This document shows, piece by piece, positions 17,668-24,155 of a stretch of DNA of 38,871 bases. This stretch comes from an uncultured Thiotrichaceae bacterium (GTDB lineage Bacteria; Pseudomonadota; Gammaproteobacteria; Thiotrichales; Thiotrichaceae): contig CACVAY010000039.1 in NCBI GenBank assembly GCA_902727985.1, forward strand, positions 1-38,871, given 5' to 3'. How positions within the stretch are numbered: the stretch's first letter is position 1; each line of letters begins with the position of its first letter. The position numbers were made by a program, and so were the translations under genes. The notes below the pieces were generated by a model. That model did no database searches. It had not been told where the DNA came from and saw only the letters and a list, made by a program, of their open reading frames with translations.

Positions 17668-18390
17668 CTAATTTCCATTTTCAGCGAAATATTGAGCCAT
17701 GGCATTAATTTCCTCATCCGTTAAGACTTTAGCGATATGCCGCATACGTGCATAAATATCATTATGGCGAGTGCCATCCTTGTACTCTTGCATGGTCTTA
17801 CGGAAATATTCTGCGCGTTGACCTTCTAGTGCAGGAGTATCTCTTTCGACGCCCTTAGCCCCTTTCTCATGACACAAAAGGCAAGGTGGTAACATACGTT
17901 TGCCATCCCCTTCTGTCAGTAAAGGGAGTATGCTTTCTACCTCTTCTTTGGTCGCCAATTTGGCTGCTGAAGGAGGAGGTAAAGGAAGGCTCTCATAATA
18001 AACTGCGATATCTGCCATTTGTTGTTCGGTCATGGTTTTTGCTAATCGAACCATCAAGGTCGCTGTCTCAGTACCCACCCGCTTTTCGTCTCGATAATCA
18101 ATAAGCATCTTATAGGTATAATTCGCTTTTTGACCAGCCATGTTAGGCCAGTTCTTTGCGGTGGCGATACCTTCTTTACCATGACAGGCACTGCACATCA
18201 TTTCTGTATTGATTTGCTTGCCGCGTTCCGGATCCCCATTTTTGACAAAAAGAATTTGTGGCACATCCCAGGCAATGTTGGAAGACGGGCCAGAGTGCTT
18301 ATTCGCATTATTCTCACTGGCGAACACGCTTCCTGCTACCAGTCCAGATAATGCTAAGCCAAGGAGTGTTTTCGTGAATATGTTCTTCAT
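17668..18390 (-). CDS. Diheme cytochrome c (c4-like)
   Basis: A periplasmic diheme cytochrome that probably feeds electrons to the adjacent ba3 oxidase. From the ATG at 18388-18390, preceded by GGGGGT, the protein has 240 residues. A signal peptide runs to about residue 25 (SVFAS), and hemes attach at CSACH (66-70) and CLLCH (170-174). Candidate axial Met residues occur in LMVRLAKTM and ARMRHIAK. The start lies 1 bp after the coxA stop; a longer start at 18456 would overlap coxA and spoil the signal peptide. Its TAG stop is in frame with the following ATPase gene. Confidence 0.93.
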   Translation of the reverse strand: MKNIFTKTLLGLALSGLVAGSVFASENNANKHSGPSSNIAWDVPQILFVKNGDPERGKQINTEMMCSACHGKEGIATAKNWPNMAGQKANYTYKMLIDYRDEKRVGTETATLMVRLAKTMTEQQMADIAVYYESLPLPPPSAAKLATKEEVESILPLLTEGDGKRMLPPCLLCHEKGAKGVERDTPALEGQRAEYFRKTMQEYKDGTRHNDIYARMRHIAKVLTDEEINAMAQYFAENGN

Positions 18391-18391
18391 A

Positions 18392-20071
18392 TTAATACCC
18401 CCACGCTGGTGATTCTGGCGTACCGATAAACCAAAACTGCAAAACAGGATAACCATAACTTGCCACTAAATAAATCAACATGGCCCAATTCCAGAAGGAC
18501 AAACTGTTAAGTAGGTGAGGGACTTGTAAAGGGGGGTGAATAGCTTCTGAATAACTGACCACCCGTTCAGAGTCACTGACCATTGGCTGACGCGATGTCA
18601 TAAACAAGATGTAGACGAAAAGTAAACCTGATACGAGCAGTGTTAAGGCACCAAAATTCATAATCAGCATGGAGAAATCCCATGATCTCACGAGTTCTTC
18701 GGATTGTTGATAGGCTTGGAGCGTATCGACACGTCTCGGTTGTCCGATAATGCCCAGGTAATGCCACGGTATTGTCGTAATCCACATACCAACAAACCAA
18801 AGCCATAACTGAGTAATGACCAGCTTATTGGAGAATAACTGATGCCCTGTGATTTTAGGCCACAGCCAATAAGCTGCCGCGAAGTACATAATAATGGTTG
18901 TGCCACCATAAATCAGATGGAAGTGTCCTGGTACCCACTGCGTGTTATGCACTAAGGCATTTAAGGAATACGAGGCATTGATGACGCCACCCCAGCCACC
19001 CACGGTTAACATCAATAATGAAAAGACAGATGCAAGAACAACCGGGTTTTGATAATCCAGTGTTTTAAGCCAGCCAAAAAGTCCCTTGCCCCCTCGTAAA
19101 CGCCCTGCTATTTCAAGCGTGGCGATAATCGTAAAGCCGGTAATGAGAGTGGGTACGGCGACCATAAAGGTTCCGAACATGTGCAATAGTTTCCAGCCCG
19201 CTGCTACGATTGGATCCATATACAAATGGTGCATGCCGATTGGTACTGAGAAGATAAATAGCATGACAAAGGCTACACGGGCAATTTCATCGCTGAATAG
19301 TTTTCCGCCAGCCTCTTTAGGCAAAATGGCGTACATCACTAAATAACAGGGAAATAACCAGAAATAAACAATGGCGTGTAAGGTTTCAGAGAACAGAACT
19401 CGTGAAAGCCCTGGATCCAAGCTATCTGCCCATCCCATAGAGACAGGAATGAGTTGGAATAACACCTCCGAAGCAACGCCTATAGAAGTCCAGAGCCACA
19501 GCATGGCATTTAACACCGTACCATACATGACCAGAGGAACTGGTTTGCCCGGATTTGCCCTCTTCCATGTGACGGTTGAAACAACCATATCAATACACCA
19601 GAACCAGGATCCAACCACCAATAAGGCGGCACCTATGTAGAAACTCGGGTGAGCGATTTCAGGTGGGTAAAAGGTATAAAGAACAGAGGCGTGTCCAGTT
19701 AGCAAAGGGATGGCAGCAAGTACTACACCAATTGCCGCTATCCAGAAGCCTGCCCAGGCAAAAGTAGGAGACCACAGCTTTTGTTTCAGGCTATGTACGG
19801 CCGTATGATAGCCGAACCCCATAATAAAAAAGGTACTCAACACATACGCCATCAAAACCCCGTGGGTAGATGTTGAGGCATAGTAGACGGCAGCATTTTC
19901 AATAGCGGGAACCATGCCGCTGCGCTCAAGTACCTGATAAGCACCCATTGGCAAGGCTAATGCAAAGGCAGCAAAAGCAATAAAAAAATTCCAGAATGCC
20001 AGTTTGTTGGTCGTGTTCGTTGACTCTTCGGATAACGCAATATCGCGAGACGAAAGTGTGGATTCTGTCAT
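18392..20071 (-). CDS. cbaA: ba3-type (B-family) heme-copper oxidase subunit I
   Basis: The catalytic subunit that reduces O2 in the inner membrane. It has 559 residues and about 13 helices. All core ligands are seen: His70 (STHGVLMAY) and His385 for the low-spin heme, His383 for the high-spin heme, and His232, His281 and His282 for CuB, with Tyr236 placed for the His-Tyr cross-link. The family segments IAGRLRGGKGLFGW and HNTQWVPGHFHL match Thermus CbaA closely. The CuB loop is odd: the usual GHPxVY is LHAIVY here. It overlaps the subunit II stop by one base (TAATG). Confidence 0.94.
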   Translation of the reverse strand: MTESTLSSRDIALSEESTNTTNKLAFWNFFIAFAAFALALPMGAYQVLERSGMVPAIENAAVYYASTSTHGVLMAYVLSTFFIMGFGYHTAVHSLKQKLWSPTFAWAGFWIAAIGVVLAAIPLLTGHASVLYTFYPPEIAHPSFYIGAALLVVGSWFWCIDMVVSTVTWKRANPGKPVPLVMYGTVLNAMLWLWTSIGVASEVLFQLIPVSMGWADSLDPGLSRVLFSETLHAIVYFWLFPCYLVMYAILPKEAGGKLFSDEIARVAFVMLFIFSVPIGMHHLYMDPIVAAGWKLLHMFGTFMVAVPTLITGFTIIATLEIAGRLRGGKGLFGWLKTLDYQNPVVLASVFSLLMLTVGGWGGVINASYSLNALVHNTQWVPGHFHLIYGGTTIIMYFAAAYWLWPKITGHQLFSNKLVITQLWLWFVGMWITTIPWHYLGIIGQPRRVDTLQAYQQSEELVRSWDFSMLIMNFGALTLLVSGLLFVYILFMTSRQPMVSDSERVVSYSEAIHPPLQVPHLLNSLSFWNWAMLIYLVASYGYPVLQFWFIGTPESPAWGY

Positions 20072-20601
20072 TAGTTCGCCCTCGCGATTAGTTTAAATTC
20101 ATCTTTTGGAACTATTTTTATCATGCCGTACATATAGGCATGGGCTAGCCCACAATACTCTTGACAGATCACAGGAAAGTCTCCCAGTTGAGTAAAACTG
20201 GATGTGACTTCAGCGATATACCCAGGGACGATCATGGTGTTCATATTACTAAATGGAATTAATACACCGTGAAGTACATCAAATGAGGCCATTCTGAATT
20301 TTACGGGGGTATCAACAGGAACTTCGACATGTTGTGGATAAAAACCATATCGGGCTGCTACTATCGTGACAACGATGGTGCCATCAGGGTCTTGTCGAAC
20401 ACCTAGTTTGTCTTCAGCAAACTCACCCCCTCCTATACCGGAATCAAGATGTAAACGCGCAGAATCAATAACTTCTACATTACTCGGGGGATGAACGTCT
20501 TTTACTGCTGCAAAATACAGGATAATTAACCATGCTAGAAGAACCATGGCTGCGCTCATGATTATCCATTTTTTCTCAAGCGGATCTATATGAATTGCCA
20601 T
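20071..20601 (-). CDS. cbaB: ba3-type cytochrome c oxidase subunit II (CuA)
   Basis: Subunit II accepts electrons from cytochrome c at the dinuclear CuA site. The 176 residues comprise one N-terminal membrane helix (about 12-32) and a periplasmic cupredoxin domain. The CuA ligands are complete: His111, then Cys146-x-Glu148-x-Cys150-x3-His154-x2-Met157 in CQEYCGLAHAYM. The short form with one helix is typical of ba3-type oxidases. It lies 12 bp after the 50-residue gene and overlaps subunit I by one base. It is the expected client of the SCO and PCuAC proteins. Confidence 0.95.
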   Translation of the reverse strand: MAIHIDPLEKKWIIMSAAMVLLAWLIILYFAAVKDVHPPSNVEVIDSARLHLDSGIGGGEFAEDKLGVRQDPDGTIVVTIVAARYGFYPQHVEVPVDTPVKFRMASFDVLHGVLIPFSNMNTMIVPGYIAEVTSSFTQLGDFPVICQEYCGLAHAYMYGMIKIVPKDEFKLIARAN

Positions 20602-20613
20602 AGTTTTCTCTCT

Positions 20614-20766
20614 TTATTTGACTGGGCCACGGGCGACGAAAAGCTCGAACCAAAAGTAGAGAAAACCCAGGGTGAACAATACCCCATAAATGAACATGAT
20701 CACCCATGTGCCTTTGGGTGAACTTTCAAGAATTTTTTTCTGTTCTTCTTCAGGCAGTTCTTTCAT
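20614..20766 (-). CDS. Small membrane subunit (IIa-like) of ba3-type oxidase, 50 residues
   Basis: This short gene reads MKELPEEEQKKILESS, then one membrane helix (about residues 20-44, WVIMFIYGVL and following) and ends ARGPVK. The acidic, charged N-terminus before a single aromatic-rich helix matches the small IIa subunit (CbaD) of ba3 oxidases in size and placement, although sequence similarity in such peptides is weak. It is first in the operon, 12 bp before subunit II. The start ATG is at 20764-20766. Confidence 0.75.
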   Translation of the reverse strand: MKELPEEEQKKILESSPKGTWVIMFIYGVLFTLGFLYFWFELFVARGPVK

Positions 20767-20903
20767 ATTATTTCCTGTATGACTAAAAAGTTGGCAGGGT
20801 GTAAAACCACTATGTATCGAGGTGTATTCTGTAGTTATTTAATGTGAATACTTGAGGTGTCTAGTGACACATATCGCTAATATGCTAGATTTGAGATTTA
20901 TGC

Positions 20904-20946
20904 TCAATGACAATTGTCAATCAATGCCATTGACAATTGTCATTGA
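20904..20946. promoter_or_regulatory. Double FNR-like operator, perfect 18-bp inverted repeat
   Basis: TCAATGACAATTGTCAAT (20904-20921) is repeated as its exact reverse complement at 20929-20946 across a 7-bp gap. Each arm contains the perfect palindrome TGACAATTGTCA (20908-20919 and 20931-20942), so two dyads lie 23 bp apart centre to centre. TTGAC-N4-GTCAA has the geometry of the FNR site TTGAT-N4-ATCAA. If the dyads act at -41.5, starts would fall near 20872 (minus) and 20978 (plus), allowing control of both divergent operons. The Crp/Fnr protein at 11621-12328 is the obvious local candidate. Confidence 0.7.
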
Positions 20947-21143
20947 AGGCTCGTATTTGTGGGTGCTATCTTAAAATGTCATGATGTATGTCAGAAGTCT
21001 GGTATTTACTGTCCTGTCTATGAATAGCAGCAAAATACTTAAGTCGTTTCTTATATTATGAAATGCTAAATATTTTTTATTTCAGTACATTATGAGCCTA
21101 ATTTACATTTTATTTTCTTGTTTCCTATGAATAGTTAGCGGGA

Positions 21144-21172
21144 TTGACTGGGCGATAGTTGTTACGTTTATT
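21144..21172 (+). promoter_or_regulatory. Candidate proximal promoter of fccA
   Basis: TTGACT (21144-21149), a 17-bp spacer and TTTATT (21167-21172). A start near 21179 would leave a leader of about 25 nt before fccA. Confidence 0.4.
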
Positions 21173-21203
21173 TTCGTTTTTATGTCACGCAAAGGATTAA
21201 CTA

Positions 21204-21662
21204 ATGAAGAAGTTTTTGCTTTCTTTTTTACTTATCATAAGTAGTTTGGTTTTTTTTAATGTTCAAGCTTCTGATGACATTATTGGGGGGTTAACACTTG
21301 AAGAGAATTTCCAGCTTGCAAAAAAGTTTCCAATGCCTTCTCCATGGCTGTTAGCTGCCCAATGTTCGGCCTGTCATGGTACGTTGGGTGCTGAATATAA
21401 CGAAATTATTCCACCGCTTGCAGGAATGAATAAAGAAGAATTTATTGAAAGAATGCAGGAATACAAAACGGGCGAAGCCAATGATTTTATTGTAATGGGT
21501 ATTATCACTCAACCCATCACTGATGAGGAAATTATTGCAATGGCAGAGTTCTTTGCTGAACAAAAGCCCGTGCCTTGGAGTAAAGAGAAAGGGCATAAAG
21601 ATGTCGTTGTTCCTGAGTGGGCGAAAATGGAAGTGAATAAACATGATAAAGGAGTTGAGTAA
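21204..21662 (+). CDS. fccA: Monoheme cytochrome c, probable FccA subunit of sulfide dehydrogenase
   Basis: A periplasmic class I cytochrome c of 152 residues. A signal peptide runs to about Ala22, heme attaches at CSACH (54-58), and Met98 (FIVMGI) is the probable sixth ligand. Helical segments such as MAEFFAEQKP resemble half of a c4-type cytochrome. It is directly upstream of the flavoprotein FccB (5-bp gap), the usual arrangement of flavocytochrome c sulfide dehydrogenase, whose heme subunit takes electrons from the flavin. Some FccA proteins are diheme; this one is monoheme. Confidence 0.88.
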   Translation: MKKFLLSFLLIISSLVFFNVQASDDIIGGLTLEENFQLAKKFPMPSPWLLAAQCSACHGTLGAEYNEIIPPLAGMNKEEFIERMQEYKTGEANDFIVMGIITQPITDEEIIAMAEFFAEQKPVPWSKEKGHKDVVVPEWAKMEVNKHDKGVE

Positions 21663-21667
21663 TTGAT

Positions 21668-22990
21668 ATGAATAACCAGAATCATAATAAAAAAGATGGT
21701 CTTTCTCGACGTCAAATGCTCAAGCTACTGGGAGCAAGTGCGCTTACATATGGCCTGCTGGGTGCATCAACGAAGGCTTTTTCTAACACTGCACCGCATA
21801 TCGTTATTGTGGGTGGTGGGATAGGGGGTGCAGCTGCCGCAAAGTATCTTCGATTATTGAATGCAGAGGTAAAAATCACGGTTATCGAGCCTAACTCTCA
21901 ATATATTTTTTGTCCGGGAAGTAATGAAGTTATTCCTGGCTGGGTCACCTTAGAAGACCTGATGGTTACCTATACCACATTAAAAACGCGGTATAAGGTA
22001 AATGTCATACACGATAAGGCGACAACAATTGATTACGATAAAAAGCAGGTAAAACTGGAGAAAGGTGATGTGCTTAGTTACCACAAACTCATTGTGTCTC
22101 CGGGGCCTACACATGGTTATCATGCAATAGAGGGGTTCAGCAAGGAGCTTGCAGATGGCGATTTTCCTGCTGCGTACGATGCTGGCAGGCAAACCATGAA
22201 TCTACGTAATCAGATTCTTGCGATGAAAAAAGGCGGTACAGTGATCATCGCTCCGCCTGAAAATGACTATCGCTGTCCACCTGCACCCTATGAGCGAGCA
22301 TCATTTGTTGCTGCGATGTTAAAAGAAAACAACCCGACGGGTAAAATACTTATTCTTGACGCCAAGGATGAATTTGTTCTTTCCAATAATTACATACCTT
22401 ATTGGGAGAAAACATTTGGCTATGGAACAGACAACAGCATGATTGAATGGGTACAGAAAAAAAAGGGTGGTGAAGTGGTAAAATTAGATGCCAGTAATCA
22501 TGCGGTCGTCACCGCCGATGGCCAAACCCACAAAGGAGATGTTATCAACATCATACCGCCAGAGGCTGCGGGGCAGTTTGCATTGAAAAATGATCTGGCT
22601 GATGACCGTTGGTGTCCTGTTGAATTCCAGGATTTCAGCTCAACAAGACACAAAGATGTTTATGTCATTGGTGACAGTGTTGATGGTTCGCCGATGCCCA
22701 AGACGGGTTATATCGCCAGTAACCAAGCGCGTGTTGTTGTGCAGGCAATTAATGATGAGTTACACGGTAGAGAGGTGGGAACACCGTTTATTGTCAACGA
22801 CTGTGTTGCGATGGCAGGGCATGATTATGGAATGGCGCTATCCACAACCTTTCGCTACGCAGGCAAAGGAGAGCGCCTAAAAGATTTGTATTATGTACAG
22901 GGGCTTGAGACAAATCCCGCGAAACAGCTTATTCGTCAGCAAGTGGCTGAGAACTGGCAGCGGACTTTCCGAAAAGATATCTTTGAATAA
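21668..22990 (+). CDS. fccB: Flavocytochrome c sulfide dehydrogenase, flavoprotein subunit
   Basis: FccB oxidises sulfide in the periplasm and passes electrons to FccA. The 440 residues begin with a twin-arginine signal (SRRQMLKLLGAS, near 13-24), then the FAD loop VIVGGGIGGAAAAKY (46-60). Comparison with the Allochromatium enzyme places Cys82 (FCPGSNEVI) at the covalent flavin position, and Cys203 (RCPPAPYERA) with Cys379 (NDCVAM) at the redox disulfide; all three are present. Tat export suggests it folds with FAD in the cytoplasm. It is followed by cyoE. Confidence 0.93.
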   Translation: MNNQNHNKKDGLSRRQMLKLLGASALTYGLLGASTKAFSNTAPHIVIVGGGIGGAAAAKYLRLLNAEVKITVIEPNSQYIFCPGSNEVIPGWVTLEDLMVTYTTLKTRYKVNVIHDKATTIDYDKKQVKLEKGDVLSYHKLIVSPGPTHGYHAIEGFSKELADGDFPAAYDAGRQTMNLRNQILAMKKGGTVIIAPPENDYRCPPAPYERASFVAAMLKENNPTGKILILDAKDEFVLSNNYIPYWEKTFGYGTDNSMIEWVQKKKGGEVVKLDASNHAVVTADGQTHKGDVINIIPPEAAGQFALKNDLADDRWCPVEFQDFSSTRHKDVYVIGDSVDGSPMPKTGYIASNQARVVVQAINDELHGREVGTPFIVNDCVAMAGHDYGMALSTTFRYAGKGERLKDLYYVQGLETNPAKQLIRQQVAENWQRTFRKDIFE

Positions 22991-23014
22991 GGCTTGCGAA
23001 GTGTATTATTCTCA

Positions 23015-23941
23015 ATGAAGACCCACGTAATTAATAGTGTGTACGCTGATACTCGATCTGCAGATTACATCGCAAAAGTAAAAGCGGTTTACGAGCTTGG
23101 AAAACCCAAAGTGGTCATGCTTATCATGTTTACCGCTGTTGTTGGAATGATCCTTGCACTTCCTTATCATCCCTATGATCTTCCCTGGATCAAAATATTC
23201 TGGAGCACGCTAGGGATTGGTCTTCTGTCGTCAGCTGGCGCGGTGATCAATCATATTGTTGATCGCCACGCAGATGCCAAGATGTTTCGTACCCTCAATC
23301 GGCCTTTACCTAAGGGGCGATTAAACAAAGTCACGGCTTTATTCGTTGCTTTTACTTGGACGACACTGGGGCTTATCATCCTGCTTTGGCAAGCAAATCT
23401 CTTGGTGACAATACTCACTCTTATGGCGATGATTGGTTACGCTATTATTTATACGATGTTTCTAAAGCGCACAACTCCACAAAATATTGTTTGGGGTGGA
23501 GCGGCTGGAGCTGCGCCGCCTTTATTAGGCTGGGTGGCGATGACAGGGGAACTGAGTCTTGAACCTGTGGTTTTATTTCTAATTATTTTTTTCTGGACCC
23601 CCGCACATTTTTGGCCGCTCGCTATTCAACGAGTAGAAGAATATCGAAAAGCTAAATTTCCAATGCTGCCTGTAACTCACGGTATTGCTTACACCAAAAA
23701 ACAAATTGTTTTATATTCCGGACTACTCTTTGCAACAACTCTCTTACCCTTAGTGATTGGGATGAGTGGTGTGGCATATTTTATTTCAGCACTAGGCTTA
23801 AATGCTATGTTTGGGTTTTATGTCTATCGTTTATATATGAGTGCTGAAAATGATGGTGCGATGCGTTTATTTGCCTACTCAATTATCTATTTGATGTTGC
23901 TGTTTGCCTTCCTGTTAGCAGATCATTTTTTATATCTCTAG
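23015..23941 (+). CDS. cyoE: Protoheme IX farnesyltransferase (heme O synthase)
   Basis: CyoE farnesylates heme B to heme O in the inner membrane, the step before CtaA makes heme A. The 308 residues have about nine helices and the prenyl-diphosphate motif NHIVDRHADAKMFRT near residue 79; YTMFLKRTTPQNIVWGG and WTPAHFWPLAI are family motifs. I prefer the ATG at 23015; an in-frame TTG at 22994 would add seven residues. It follows fccB closely, so it is probably co-transcribed with fccAB, which ties heme A supply to the sulfide-dehydrogenase operon. Confidence 0.95.
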   Translation: MKTHVINSVYADTRSADYIAKVKAVYELGKPKVVMLIMFTAVVGMILALPYHPYDLPWIKIFWSTLGIGLLSSAGAVINHIVDRHADAKMFRTLNRPLPKGRLNKVTALFVAFTWTTLGLIILLWQANLLVTILTLMAMIGYAIIYTMFLKRTTPQNIVWGGAAGAAPPLLGWVAMTGELSLEPVVLFLIIFFWTPAHFWPLAIQRVEEYRKAKFPMLPVTHGIAYTKKQIVLYSGLLFATTLLPLVIGMSGVAYFISALGLNAMFGFYVYRLYMSAENDGAMRLFAYSIIYLMLLFAFLLADHFLYL

Positions 23942-24155
23942 CGTTGTCCTATGAGAAGCAGGGTGCTTACTAAAGTCAATTAACCGCCTTATTTGCGAAG
24001 TCCCTTGTTAATCAGTGGGAAAGCAACGGTTTTCTTTCAGGGCTATGACCATGGCAAATGCATCTGAGAAAAACTACTTCGTGCTTAGTATCTTGCAGGA
24101 ATGTCGTTGATTTTCTCATACTGATGCATGGTTTTCGTTGGTAGTATTTCTCGCT

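Larger units (their letters stand above)
20767..21203. promoter_or_regulatory. Divergent control region of the oxidase and fcc operons
   Basis: This 437-bp, AT-rich region has no gene. It holds the double FNR-like dyad at 20904-20946. Candidate -10 boxes at class II distance lie on either side: CATATT on the minus strand (20879-20884) and TATCTT on the plus strand (20967-20972). A second plus-strand promoter candidate sits at 21144-21172. The rest, 20985-21140, shows no clear structure. Confidence 0.6.
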
